64,000 nt of DNA, from NCBI GenBank assembly GCA_963824085.1, contig CAWGNT010000004.1, positions 1 to 64,000 of the forward strand, read 5' to 3'. Below the pieces are notes generated by a model. The model did no database searches. It worked only from the letters and a program-made list of their open reading frames with translations, and was not told the DNA's origin. The translations under genes and the position numbers were made by a program. The DNA comes from JARRNE01 sp963824085. Its GTDB lineage: Bacteria; Pseudomonadota; Gammaproteobacteria; Chromatiales; Chromatiaceae. Positions 27,563-36,983 of this stretch are shown one piece after another; within the stretch, counting starts at the first letter, position 1; the number at the start of each line of letters is the position of its first letter.

Positions 27563-28858
27563 ATGGGCAAGAGCGTTGTCGTCATAGGAACCCAGTGGGG
27601 AGACGAGGGAAAGGGGAAGGTCGTCGACTTGTTGACCGACCGGGCGTCCGCGGTAGTGCGCTTCCAGGGCGGCCACAACGCCGGTCATACCTTGGTGATC
27701 GACGGCGAGAAGACCGTCCTGCACCTGATCCCGTCGGGTATCCTGCGCAGCAACGTCCGATGCTTCATCGGCAACGGAGTGGTTCTGTCTCTCCGCGCAC
27801 TGCTGGAGGAAATCGCCGCACTGGACGCAAAAGGGGTGCCCGCCCGCGACAGGCTGTGCATCAGTGCCGCATGTCCCCTGATTCTGCCCTATCACATCGC
27901 CCTGGACCATGCGCGAGAGAGGGCCCGCGGCAAGAAAGCGATCGGCACAACCGGACGGGGGATCGGTCCAGCGTACGAGGACAAGGTGTCACGGCGTGGG
28001 CTGCGCGTCGGGGATCTGTTCGACGTCGAGGGCTTCAAGGGCAAGCTGCGGGAGGTAATGGACTACCACAACTTCGCGCTGGAGCGTTATTTCGAGGCCG
28101 AGGCTGTCGACTACGCCGAGGTGTTGGACGAGATCCTCCGCCAGGCCGAAGAGGTTCGCCCGATGGTCGCGGACATCCCAGGATTGCTGCACACCCTGCG
28201 CGGAGAAGGCAAGAACATCCTGTTCGAGGGAGCCCAGGGCGCGCTGCTCGATATCGACCATGGGACCTATCCGTTCGTGACCTCGTCTACGACGACCGCG
28301 GGCGGTGCGGCCAGCGGCAGCGGGGTCGGGCCGTGTGATCTTGACTACGTCCTTGGTATCGTAAAGGCCTACACGACCCGCGTCGGGGCGGGACCCTTTC
28401 CGACCGAGCTATTCGACCTGGACGGCGATCACCTCGGCACTCAGGGCCACGAGTTCGGGGCCACCACCGGGCGCAAGCGCCGCTGCGGCTGGCTGGATAT
28501 GGTGGCCCTCAATCGTTCCTTCCAGCTCAACAGCGTGAGTGGAATCTGCATCACCAAGCTCGATGTGCTCGACGGCATGGAGACGGTGAGGATTTGCACG
28601 AGCTACGATCTCGACGGGGCGCAGCTGACCACGCCGCCAATCGCGGCGGACGACCTGGCGCGTTGCCGACCCAATTTTATCGAGCTGCCGGGCTGGCAGG
28701 CATCGACCGTCGGGCTGACGGAGTACGGGCAGCTGCCGGAGGACGCGCGCCGCTACCTTGCAAAGATCGAGGAGCTCTCAGGACTGCCGATCGATCTAAT
28801 CTCAACAGGCCCGGATCGCAACCAGACGATCATCCAGCGCCATCCGTTCGGCCCCTGA
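27563..28858 (+). CDS. purA: Adenylosuccinate synthetase
   Basis: A 431-aa GTP-dependent enzyme joining IMP and aspartate, the first committed step to AMP. The N-terminal loop GTQWGDEGKGK carries the catalytic Asp (about residue 14). NAGHTL, GTTGRGIGPAYEDK and the IMP-binding QGALLDIDHGTYPFVTSS are intact. It closes the hfl-hisZ-purA run 31 bases after hisZ. Confidence 0.97.
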   Translation: MGKSVVVIGTQWGDEGKGKVVDLLTDRASAVVRFQGGHNAGHTLVIDGEKTVLHLIPSGILRSNVRCFIGNGVVLSLRALLEEIAALDAKGVPARDRLCISAACPLILPYHIALDHARERARGKKAIGTTGRGIGPAYEDKVSRRGLRVGDLFDVEGFKGKLREVMDYHNFALERYFEAEAVDYAEVLDEILRQAEEVRPMVADIPGLLHTLRGEGKNILFEGAQGALLDIDHGTYPFVTSSTTTAGGAASGSGVGPCDLDYVLGIVKAYTTRVGAGPFPTELFDLDGDHLGTQGHEFGATTGRKRRCGWLDMVALNRSFQLNSVSGICITKLDVLDGMETVRICTSYDLDGAQLTTPPIAADDLARCRPNFIELPGWQASTVGLTEYGQLPEDARRYLAKIEELSGLPIDLISTGPDRNQTIIQRHPFGP

Positions 28859-28965
28859 CATGATTTCGAACACTGGCCGGACGCAGCCATTTCGGGCGGC
28901 CCCCGTATCGGGTGGCTCGTGTATTGTTGACGCATTAGATGCGTCGGCGGTACTCTTCCGCGCTT

Positions 28966-29463
28966 ATGTCCACGAGCCTGCCGGACTTCGTCGATCCGTG
29001 GCGTGCGGCAGACAGTCACGCCACCTTCGCCGGTCGCCTGCCCCTGTCGGGCCTTCCGCGCTTGGTCGACCTGCTCGTGGACACGTCGGGTGAGGTCGCG
29101 TTTAGACTGGAGTTTTCCCGCGACCAAGAGCACCGGGCGATCGTCCTTGGAACCGTGCAGGCGCTGCTCCTCGTACGATGTCAGCGCTGTCTGCAAGCTG
29201 TAGCGCATCAGGTAGATGCCCGGCTAGCCCTCGCGGCCGTGACGAACATCGCCGCGGCGCAGGCGGTGCCTGAGCGATACGACCCCCTGATAGCAGACGA
29301 GGGGCTCATTCGACCGCGGGATTTGGTCGAGGACGAATTGTTGCTCGACCTCCCGCAGATTCCGGCACATGCGCCAGAGCTTTGCTCGGTGGTTGCTGAG
29401 CAGGCGGCACAGCCAGACCGTGAGAACCCTTTCGCGGTGCTTGCCGAGTGGAAGCGAAAATAG
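28966..29463 (+). CDS. yceD: DUF177 protein YceD (23S rRNA accumulation protein)
   Basis: A 165-aa DUF177 protein, always found ahead of rpmF and linked to 23S rRNA accumulation. The CxxC pair RCQRC lies near residue 70 and the ELLLDLPQIPAHAPELC region near 125. I take the ATG at 28,966 (MSTSLPDFVDPW) rather than an upstream in-frame ATG, because family similarity begins there. It opens the fatty-acid operon. Confidence 0.88.
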   Translation: MSTSLPDFVDPWRAADSHATFAGRLPLSGLPRLVDLLVDTSGEVAFRLEFSRDQEHRAIVLGTVQALLLVRCQRCLQAVAHQVDARLALAAVTNIAAAQAVPERYDPLIADEGLIRPRDLVEDELLLDLPQIPAHAPELCSVVAEQAAQPDRENPFAVLAEWKRK

Positions 29464-29493
29464 TCACGCGTATCGAATTCATCGGAGACAGAG

Positions 29494-29670
29494 ATGGCAG
29501 TCCAACAAAATCGCAAGACGCGCTCCAAGCGGGACAAGCGCCGTTCGCATGATGCGCTGACAAATCCGACCCTCGCTGTGGATTCGACCAGCGGCGAGGT
29601 TCACCGTCGCCATCATGTGTCCCCGGACGGCTTCTACCGCGGCCGCAAGGTGATCCAAAAGGGCGATTGA
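29494..29670 (+). CDS. rpmF: 50S ribosomal protein L32
   Basis: A 58-aa basic protein starting MAVQQNRKTRSKRDKRRSHD, the standard L32 N-terminus, and ending HHVSPDGFYRGRKVIQKGD. Cys pairs of the zinc-binding form are absent, so this is the Cys-minus version. An AGGAG-like GGAGACAGAG precedes the ATG. Position between yceD and plsX is canonical. Confidence 0.97.
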   Translation: MAVQQNRKTRSKRDKRRSHDALTNPTLAVDSTSGEVHRRHHVSPDGFYRGRKVIQKGD

Positions 29671-29725
29671 GTCAGCTTTGATTCTGCTTGCTGGCGCTCA
29701 CGGCTTCCCTCGCTGGGAGTAACTA

Positions 29726-30757
29726 TTGGCTGAGCGGCTGACGATCGCCTTGGATGCCATGGGCGGAGACCACGGTCCGCGCGTCGTGGTCCCGGCCGCG
29801 CTCCAATTCTTGCGGAGCACCAAGGATGCGGCGCTGATCCTGGTGGGCAGGGAGAGCGACATCGAGCCGCACCTGTCAGGCGCCGGTTTCGGCGATCGGC
29901 TGTTCGTTCGCCATGCGTCCGAAGTGGTGGCCATGGACGAGCTTCCCTCCAAGGCCCTGCGCAGCAAGAAGGATTCGTCGATGCGCGTGGCGATTGAGCT
30001 GGTCAAGAGCGGCGAAGCGAACGCATGCGTCAGCGCCGGCAATACGGGCGCCCTCATGGCGACCGCCCGGTTTGTCCTCAAGATGCTGCCGCGGGTCGAT
30101 CGGCCCGCCATCATCACGGCAGTCCCGTCGCTCGAAGGTCAGACCTATATGCTCGACCTGGGGGCCAACGTCGACTGCACTGCGGAGCATCTCTTCCAGT
30201 TCGCGGTCATGGGCAGCGAGCTGGTCCGGGCCGTCGACGGTGTCGCGGCGCCCAAGGTCGGTCTGCTCAATATCGGCGAAGAGGAGATCAAGGGCAACGA
30301 GCAGGTCAAGCAGGCGCATGAGCTGCTTGCGGCCAGCTCCCTCAACTACATCGGATACGTCGAGGGCGATGTGATCTATCTCGGCGGGGCGGATGTGGTG
30401 GTGAGCGACGGCTTTGTGGGCAACGTCGCCCTCAAGTCGAGTGAGGGTGTGGCCAAACTGGTACGCCACGTTCTCACGCAGAGCTTTCGGCGCAGCTGGT
30501 TGACCCGCCTCTCGGGGCTGGCGGCGACGCCGATATTGCGCGACTTTCGCAAGCGGGTCGACCCTCGCCGCTACAATGGAGCGAGCCTGCTCGGTTTGCG
30601 CGGCATCGTCATCAAGAGCCACGGCGGCGCCGATCAGCTTGCCTTCGAAAACGCAATCCACATTGCGGAGAAAGAGATCTACTGCAACGTCCCGGAGAGA
30701 ATCGCGCAGCAGGTGGCGAATCAGCTTGGCGACGGACGGACAAGGGCGACGGCGTGA
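29726..30757 (+). CDS. plsX: Phosphate acyltransferase PlsX
   Basis: A 343-aa enzyme converting acyl-ACP to acyl-phosphate for phospholipid synthesis. The family signature LDAMGGDHGP starts at residue 9, with VSAGNTGALMA, DLGANVDC and SDGFVGNV following. The start codon is TTG at 29,726, supported by GGGAG 8 bases upstream. Its stop overlaps the fabH GTG start by four bases. Confidence 0.96.
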   Translation: MAERLTIALDAMGGDHGPRVVVPAALQFLRSTKDAALILVGRESDIEPHLSGAGFGDRLFVRHASEVVAMDELPSKALRSKKDSSMRVAIELVKSGEANACVSAGNTGALMATARFVLKMLPRVDRPAIITAVPSLEGQTYMLDLGANVDCTAEHLFQFAVMGSELVRAVDGVAAPKVGLLNIGEEEIKGNEQVKQAHELLAASSLNYIGYVEGDVIYLGGADVVVSDGFVGNVALKSSEGVAKLVRHVLTQSFRRSWLTRLSGLAATPILRDFRKRVDPRRYNGASLLGLRGIVIKSHGGADQLAFENAIHIAEKEIYCNVPERIAQQVANQLGDGRTRATA

Positions 30758-31716
30758 ATTTGTATTCCCGCATCGCAGGTACTGGCAGCTTCTTGCCTTC
30801 GGGCGTCATGACGAACTTCGATTTGGAGAAGATCGTCGACACCTCCGACCAGTGGATTCGGGAGCGCACCGGTATCCACAAGCGCCATATCGTCGCACCA
30901 GGGGAGTCATGCTGCGATCTTGCGGAGGGAGCGGCACGCCACGCACTGGAGGCCGCCGAAACGGATCCATCGGATCTCGACCTCATCATCGTCGCCACCA
31001 CTACTCCGGACCAGATCTTCCCCAGCACCGCCTGCCTGCTGCAGCAGCGGCTCGACGTCCACGGTTGCCCGGCCTTCGATGTCCAGGCCGTCTGCACCGG
31101 CTTCATCTACGCCCTGAGTGTTGCCGATAAGTTCATTCGCACGGGGGACGCGCGCCGGGCCTTGGTCGTAGGGGCGGAAACCATGTCCCGCGTGCTCAAT
31201 TGGCAGGATCGGGGCACCAGCGTCCTGTTCGGCGATGGCGCGGGCGCAGTAGTCCTCGCAGCGGCAGAGGAGGCCGGTATTGTCTCAACGCACCTGCACG
31301 CGGACGGTGCCTATAAGGACCTCCTGCAGGTGCCGAGGGGCATCGGCTCCGGATCCTGTGACGGCGATCCGTACATGGAGATGAAGGGTAACGAGGTCTT
31401 CAAGATGGCCGTTACCACCCTCGGGCGCATCGTCGACGAGACCCTGGAGGCGAACGGAATGCAGAAGTCAGATATCGACTGGCTCGTTCCTCACCAGGCA
31501 AACATCCGAATCATTCAGGCCACGGCGCGCAAGCTCAATCTACCCATGGACCAGGTCGTCGTCACGGTCGCCGACCATGCTAACACCTCGGCCGCGTCCA
31601 TCCCGTTGGCGTTCGACACGGCCGTGCGTGACGGGCGTATCAAGCGCGGCGAGACTGTCCTCATGGAGGCATTCGGCGGCGGATTTACCTGGGGCTCGGT
31701 GTTGCTCCGCTACTGA
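30754..31716 (+). CDS. fabH: Beta-ketoacyl-ACP synthase III
   Basis: A 320-aa condensing enzyme that starts fatty-acid synthesis from acetyl-CoA and malonyl-ACP. The catalytic triad is C114 (QAVCTGF), H247 (VPHQANIRI) and N277 (HANTSAAS). The start is a GTG overlapping the plsX stop (GTGA), indicating coupling. Length is typical. Confidence 0.97.
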   Translation: MNLYSRIAGTGSFLPSGVMTNFDLEKIVDTSDQWIRERTGIHKRHIVAPGESCCDLAEGAARHALEAAETDPSDLDLIIVATTTPDQIFPSTACLLQQRLDVHGCPAFDVQAVCTGFIYALSVADKFIRTGDARRALVVGAETMSRVLNWQDRGTSVLFGDGAGAVVLAAAEEAGIVSTHLHADGAYKDLLQVPRGIGSGSCDGDPYMEMKGNEVFKMAVTTLGRIVDETLEANGMQKSDIDWLVPHQANIRIIQATARKLNLPMDQVVVTVADHANTSAASIPLAFDTAVRDGRIKRGETVLMEAFGGGFTWGSVLLRY

Positions 31717-31731
31717 CAGCCTTTCCGACGT

Positions 31732-32676
31732 ATGACATCCACGAGTGCTGTTGTTTTCCCGGGACAGGGCTCCCAGTCCGTTGGCATGCTGGGTGAGCTT
31801 ACCGGCGCGTATCCGGTCGTTCGCGCGACCTTCACCGAGGCATCCGAGGTCCTCGGTCTGGACCTCTGGGAGTTGGCCAGCGAGGGACCAAAGGAACAGC
31901 TCGACCTCACCCATATTACCCAGCCGGCAATGCTCGCTGCCGGGGTCGGTGTCTGGCGGGTCTGGCAGGAGCAGGGCGGCGCCCAGCCCGGCTGGATGGC
32001 CGGCCACAGCCTTGGCGAGTACACAGCGCTCGTCTGTGCCGAGGCCCTTTCGTTTGCGGACGGGTTGCGTTTGGTTGCCGAGCGTGGACGCTTGATGCAG
32101 GAGGCGGTCCCGCAGGGAGCCGGGGCGATGGCGGCAGTGCTGGGCCTCACCGATGAAGCGGTGCGTGCGGTTTGCGCGGAGGCCGCGCAGGGACAGGTCG
32201 TCGAGGCGGTCAACTTCAATGCGCCGGGGCAAGTGGTAGTCGCGGGCCACGCTACCGCCGTGACCCGAGCCGCCCAGATCGCGAAGCGCGCGGGGGCCAA
32301 GCGGGCCATCGTCCTGCCGGTGAGCGTTCCTTCGCACTGCGCCTTGATGCAGCCTGCAGCCGAGCGGCTCCACGAGCGCCTGATGGAGGTCGCTGTGCGC
32401 CACCCGGTCGTACCTGTGCTGCATAACGTCTCGGTTACCGCCGCCTCCGAGCCGGATCAGATCCGGAGCCTGTTGGTCCAGCAGCTATACCGTCCCGTGC
32501 GCTGGGTGGAAATCATTGAGCGTCTGGCCAAGGAGGGCGTGAGAACCGTGCTGGAGCTTGGTCCAGGCAAGGTATTGACGGGCCTCGTCAAGCGAATCGA
32601 CAAACGGCTAGAGTCGATCGGGGTGTTCGATCCCGCTTCGCTGACGCATGCCCTGGAGGTGACGCGCGATGCTTGA
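31732..32676 (+). CDS. fabD: Malonyl-CoA:ACP transacylase
   Basis: A 314-aa acyltransferase loading malonyl onto ACP. The nucleophile is S93 in GHSLGEY and the catalytic His is H202 in SVPSHCALM; FPGQGSQ is present near the start. It overlaps fabG by 8 bases. Confidence 0.97.
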   Translation: MTSTSAVVFPGQGSQSVGMLGELTGAYPVVRATFTEASEVLGLDLWELASEGPKEQLDLTHITQPAMLAAGVGVWRVWQEQGGAQPGWMAGHSLGEYTALVCAEALSFADGLRLVAERGRLMQEAVPQGAGAMAAVLGLTDEAVRAVCAEAAQGQVVEAVNFNAPGQVVVAGHATAVTRAAQIAKRAGAKRAIVLPVSVPSHCALMQPAAERLHERLMEVAVRHPVVPVLHNVSVTAASEPDQIRSLLVQQLYRPVRWVEIIERLAKEGVRTVLELGPGKVLTGLVKRIDKRLESIGVFDPASLTHALEVTRDA

Positions 32677-33410
32677 TGGCGAGATCGCCCTGGTGACCGG
32701 CGCCTCGCGTGGTATCGGGCGAGCCGTTGCCGCTGGCCTTGCGGCCGCCGGTGCGGCGGTGGCCGGCACTGCGACCACGGAGAGCGGGGGCCGAGCGCTT
32801 CCAGGCAGCGCTGCGCGAGAGCGGGCATACCGGTGTCGGTATTGTCCTCGATGTGACCGATCAGGAATCCGTGCGCGCAGCGCTGGAGCGGGTGACCAAA
32901 GAGCTGGGCGCCCCCTCGATTCTCGTCAACAACGCGGGCATCACGCGCGACAATCTCCTGATGAGGATGAAGGACGCGGACTGGGACGCCGTCATCGACA
33001 CCGACCTCAGCTCCGTCTACCGTATGAGCAAGGCCTGCCTGCGCGCGATGACGAAGGCGCGCAAGGGACGTATCGTCAACATTTCCTCGGTGGTGGGGGC
33101 GAGCGGCAACGCCGGGCAAACGAGCTATGCTGCCGCCAAGGCGGGCATCGTGGGCTTCACCAAGGCGCTGGCGCGGGAGGTTGGTTCCCGGGGCGTCACG
33201 GTGAATTGCGTAGCGCCAGGGTTCATCGATACGGATATGACACGGGCGCTGGACGAAGCGCAGCGCGAGCAGCTCTTGGCGACCATACCGCTCGCGCGCC
33301 TCGGGAGCCCCGAAGAGGTCGCGCATGTCGTGGCCTTTCTCGCATCGCCCCTGGCAAGCTACATCACCGGGGAGACTATCCATGTCAACGGCGGCATGTA
33401 CATGGCCTGA
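32669..33410 (+). CDS. fabG: 3-oxoacyl-ACP reductase FabG, frameshifted in the sequence as given
   Basis: Short-chain dehydrogenase for the first reduction of the elongation cycle. GASRGIGRA is near residue 10, NNAG near 86, catalytic Ser in NISSVVGASG, YxxxK as YAAAK. The frame breaks at a run of five G (32,786-32,790); removing one G joins TATTESG to AERFQAALRE and gives exactly 246 aa, the normal length. Since fabG is usually essential and no residue is otherwise lost, an insertion error in the homopolymer is the likeliest cause. Confidence 0.9.
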
Positions 33411-33487
33411 GTGCCGATGCGAATGGATCTCCAGCACGGAAAAACTGATGCATTCCAGCCGGTTAACACAACCACAAGGGGCTGTGT

Positions 33488-33517
33488 TTGCCTTTCATCC
33501 ATGTCCGATTGTTAATA
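33488..33517 (+). promoter_or_regulatory. Possible acpP promoter
   Basis: TTGCCT (33,488-33,493) and TTAATA (33,512-33,517) with 18-base spacing lie in the AT-richer fabG-acpP gap. acpP often has its own strong promoter. The -10 match is weak. Confidence 0.3.
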
Positions 33518-33575
33518 GAATACCGCGGGCCCTGTGGCTCAGGGCTATGAGTCTAATCCGGAGGATCCAAACGAG

Positions 33576-33812
33576 ATGAGCAGCGTCGAAGAACGAGTTC
33601 GGAAGATCGTGGTGGAGCAGTTGGGTGTCAAAGAGGAGGAGGTCAATCCCGAGGCATCCTTTGTCGACGATTTAGGCGCCGACTCCCTCGATACCGTTGA
33701 GCTGGTGATGGCCCTGGAAGAAGAGTTCGAGACCGAGATTCCCGATGAGGATGCGGAAAAGATCACCACGGTCAAGCAGGCGATCGATTACATCAACGGG
33801 CATCTTGCGTGA
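33576..33812 (+). CDS. acpP: Acyl carrier protein
   Basis: A 78-aa acidic four-helix protein carrying the growing acyl chain. The phosphopantetheine site is S37 in GADSLD. The start at 33,576 follows GGAGG; an in-frame upstream ATG at 33,534 would add a non-conserved tail. Position between fabG and fabF is standard. Confidence 0.98.
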   Translation: MSSVEERVRKIVVEQLGVKEEEVNPEASFVDDLGADSLDTVELVMALEEEFETEIPDEDAEKITTVKQAIDYINGHLA

Positions 33813-33840
33813 CGACTGTTGCGCACACATCTCGATGCGG

Positions 33841-33858
33841 CCGTCGCCAGGGCGACGG
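33841..33858. other. GC-rich hairpin between acpP and fabF
   Basis: CCGTCGCC (33,841-33,848) and GGCGACGG (33,851-33,858) form an 8-bp stem with a 2-nt gap. No T-run follows. It could dampen read-through or stabilise the highly expressed acpP mRNA. Confidence 0.45.
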
Positions 33859-33904
33859 TTGAGGCGCGGCCGCAGGCACTTGCCCAAATCCAAAGGGGTA
33901 CCGC

Positions 33905-35143
33905 ATGGCTGGCAGACGGGTCGTAGTCACTGGGGTCGGGATCATTGCCCCGGTGGGTTTGGATACGAAATCCGCATGGGAGAGCATCCTTGCCGGCAAG
34001 AGCGGGATCCAGCCGATTACGCATTTCGACGTGGGACCTTTTTCCACGCGCTTCGGGGGGCCTATCTACGGTTTCGATCCGGAGAAGTACGTCTCCAAGA
34101 AAGACGTACGAAAGATGGACAAGTTCATCCATTACGGGATGGCCGCGGGCATCCAGGCGATCGAGGATGCACGGCTTGAGGTGACGCCGCAGAACTGTAA
34201 GCGCATCGGGGTCGCCATCGGCTCAGGTATCGGCGGGATCACGGGCATCGAAAACAACTACGAGGCCTATCGGCAGGGTGGACCGCGCAAGATCTCACCC
34301 TTCTTCGTCCCGGCAAATATCGTCAACATGGTCGCCGGCGACCTGTCTATCAAGTATGGGCTCAAGGGACCGAATTACTCCATCGTCTCCGCCTGCAGCA
34401 CCGGCACGCACAATATCGGTGAAGCCGCCATCATGATCCGCCACGGATACGTCGACGTGATGGTTGCGGGAGGCGCGGAGATGGCCACCTCGCCCGTGGG
34501 TCTCGGTGGGTTCGCCGCCGCCCGGGCGCTTTCCACCCGCAATGAGGACCCGGAGCGCGCCAGCCGTCCTTTCGACAAGGACCGTGACGGATTCGTGTTG
34601 AGCGACGGCGCCGGCGTCGTGGTGCTTGAAGAGTACGAGCTAGCCAAAGCGCGGGGCGCAAACATCTACGCGGAGGTCATCGGCATGGGTATGAACTCCG
34701 ACGCCTACCACATGACTGCACCTTCCGAGAATGGGGAAGGCGCCAGCGACTGCATGCTCCTCGCGCTGGCGGACGCCGGGATCAATCCCGATGCCGTCGA
34801 CTACATCAACGCCCACGGTACCTCGACTCCCGCCGGCGACATCGCCGAGACCAATGGAATCAAGAGGGCCTTCGGCGAGCATGCGCGGAGTCTAGCGATC
34901 AGCTCCACCAAGTCGATGACCGGCCATATGCTCGGCGCCGCGGGCGGAGCAGAGGCCATCTTCACCTTGCTTGCGATCCGGGACCAGGTGGCGCCCCCCA
35001 CCATCAATTACGAGACCCCGGATCCAGAGTGCGACCTCGACTACGTACCCAACCGGGCGCGGGAGATGCGGATCGACATCGCCCTCAGCAACTCCTTTGG
35101 TTTCGGCGGTACGAACGGTACCCTGATCTTCCGCCGGCTTTAG
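33905..35143 (+). CDS. fabF: Beta-ketoacyl-ACP synthase II
   Basis: A 412-aa condensing enzyme for chain elongation. Catalytic residues are C164 (VSACSTGTHN), H304 (NAHGTSTPAGD) and H341 (SMTGHMLGAAG). Length and context are standard. The usual next gene in many relatives, pabC, is absent; mltG follows after 148 bases. Confidence 0.97.
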   Translation: MAGRRVVVTGVGIIAPVGLDTKSAWESILAGKSGIQPITHFDVGPFSTRFGGPIYGFDPEKYVSKKDVRKMDKFIHYGMAAGIQAIEDARLEVTPQNCKRIGVAIGSGIGGITGIENNYEAYRQGGPRKISPFFVPANIVNMVAGDLSIKYGLKGPNYSIVSACSTGTHNIGEAAIMIRHGYVDVMVAGGAEMATSPVGLGGFAAARALSTRNEDPERASRPFDKDRDGFVLSDGAGVVVLEEYELAKARGANIYAEVIGMGMNSDAYHMTAPSENGEGASDCMLLALADAGINPDAVDYINAHGTSTPAGDIAETNGIKRAFGEHARSLAISSTKSMTGHMLGAAGGAEAIFTLLAIRDQVAPPTINYETPDPECDLDYVPNRAREMRIDIALSNSFGFGGTNGTLIFRRL

Positions 35144-35291
35144 AGCGGGGTTTGCCGCGAAGCCGGGGCATCGCTGCTGGCGAGGCGTACCAAGCCGCGC
35201 GGGCAGGACACCCGGGCCGGAGCCGCCGTGACGCATCCGGGCTGGCTCCATGCGGCCTTCCGCGCACATGCAAGCTTGAGAGAAGACATCG

Positions 35292-36287
35292 ATGCGGGTG
35301 CTCCTGGTCATTGTCCTCATCGCTGCCCTTGTCGGTGCCGGCGCGTGGCTGGAATACCGGCGCTTCACCACGACGCCGATCGAGCTCGAAACGCAGTCGG
35401 TCGTGCTCGACATACCGCGAGGGACTTCGCTTCGGGGGCTGAGTGAGGATCTCGCCGCCCGCGGGATCATCGGCAACGCCTATCTCTTTATGGCGCTCGG
35501 TCGAATGACGGGCAAGGGGAGCGAGATCAAGGCGGGAGAGTATGAGATCCGTTCAGGGCTCACGCCGCCGCAAGTGCTTGCCCTCTTGGCATCCGGCAAG
35601 GTGATGCAACATGCGGTGATCATCGTGGAGGGCTGGACCTTCCGACAGGCCTTCGTGGCTATTGCCGCCGACGACCGTTTCGTCAAGGAGCTCGAGAGCG
35701 TTTCCTGCAAAGGCTTGATGGCGCGCCTCGGCTACCCGGGACAGAACCCCGAGGGACGGTTCTTCCCCGATACGTACTATTTCACCAAGGGAACGAGCGA
35801 TCTCGACATCCTGCGCCGCGCCCATCGGACTATGGAAAGGGTCCTCGCGGAGGAGTGGGCGAAACGGGCCGAGGGGCTGCCGCTCGCCTCTCCAGACGAT
35901 GCCTTGATCCTGGCGTCGATCGTGGAAAAAGAGACAGGGCTTGCCTCCGAGCGGCAGCAGATCGCCGGCGTCTTCGCAAGGCGGCTGGCGCTGGGCATGA
36001 GGCTGCAGACCGACCCCACAGTGATCTATGGGTTGCGCGACAGTTACGACGGCGACCTGACGCGCGCCGACCTCACCGAAGACACCCCCTACAACACCTA
36101 CCTGCACACTGGCTTGCCGCCGACCCCGATTGCCCTGCCGGGTCGGGGAGCGATACACGCGGCACTGCACCCCGCGGAGGGCGACAGTCTTTACTTCGTC
36201 GCGCGGGGCGATGGCAGCCACCAGTTCTCCGCGACGCTCGCCGAGCACAACGCAGCGGTGCGGCGGTACCAGCTGGGCGCTCGTTGA
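35292..36287 (+). CDS. mltG: Endolytic murein transglycosylase MltG
   Basis: A 331-aa YceG-family enzyme that cuts nascent glycan strands at the inner membrane. It has one N-terminal membrane helix (2-20), a LysM-like region, and the catalytic segment ILASIVEKETG near 207-216 containing the catalytic Glu. FFPDTYYF and the C-terminal NTYLHTGLPPTPI motif are intact. It lies 6 bases before tmk. Confidence 0.95.
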   Translation: MRVLLVIVLIAALVGAGAWLEYRRFTTTPIELETQSVVLDIPRGTSLRGLSEDLAARGIIGNAYLFMALGRMTGKGSEIKAGEYEIRSGLTPPQVLALLASGKVMQHAVIIVEGWTFRQAFVAIAADDRFVKELESVSCKGLMARLGYPGQNPEGRFFPDTYYFTKGTSDLDILRRAHRTMERVLAEEWAKRAEGLPLASPDDALILASIVEKETGLASERQQIAGVFARRLALGMRLQTDPTVIYGLRDSYDGDLTRADLTEDTPYNTYLHTGLPPTPIALPGRGAIHAALHPAEGDSLYFVARGDGSHQFSATLAEHNAAVRRYQLGAR

Positions 36288-36293
36288 CCAGAG

Positions 36294-36929
36294 ATGACGC
36301 CACGCGGGAGATTCATCACGCTCGAGGGCATCGAAGGCGCCGGCAAGTCCACTCAGGTGAACGTGGTCCGGGCTTATCTGGAAGGGCAGGGCATACCCGT
36401 CATGACAACCAGAGAACCGGGCGGATCGCCGATTGCCGAGCGTATCCGGACCGTCCTTCTCGACCCGGATTGCCGGGGAATGGCAGCGGATACCGAGCTG
36501 CTCCTCATGTTCGCCGCCCGTGCCGAGCACCTCGCCAACGCCATTGTACCGGCGCTTCAAGCCGGCACCTGGGTCGTGTGTGACCGTTTCACGGACGCGA
36601 CCTATGCCTACCAGGGCGGGGGGAGGGGGATCGATCTTGGACGTATTTCCATTCTCGAGGGCTTCGTCCAAGGAAGCCTGCGGCCGGATCTGACCCTGCT
36701 GCTCGATCTCGACGTGCCCGCCGGGCTCGAGCGCGCAGGCAAGCGGTCCGCCCCCGACCGCTTCGAGTCGGAGAAGGTGCAATTCTTCGCGGCCGTGCGT
36801 GCGGCCTATCTCCAGCTCGCAGAGCGCTATCCGCACCGTATCAGGGTGATCGATGCCGCTGGCCCTGCTGCTGACGTCGCGGAGCAGATGCGTGCGGCCG
36901 TCGGGAACTTTGCCGCGCGGCTCGGATAA
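36294..36929 (+). CDS. tmk: Thymidylate kinase
   Basis: A 211-aa kinase making dTDP from dTMP. The P-loop EGIEGAGKST spans 11-20; DR in VCDRFTDATYAYQG binds the nucleotide; the LID region RAGKRSAPDRFESE is present. It follows mltG by 6 bases. Confidence 0.97.
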   Translation: MTPRGRFITLEGIEGAGKSTQVNVVRAYLEGQGIPVMTTREPGGSPIAERIRTVLLDPDCRGMAADTELLLMFAARAEHLANAIVPALQAGTWVVCDRFTDATYAYQGGGRGIDLGRISILEGFVQGSLRPDLTLLLDLDVPAGLERAGKRSAPDRFESEKVQFFAAVRAAYLQLAERYPHRIRVIDAAGPAADVAEQMRAAVGNFAARLG

Positions 36930-36983
36930 TGGATTGCGGGATTGCTTCCTCTGCGCGGCGGCGCTTAGCGGTTGCCTAGATCG

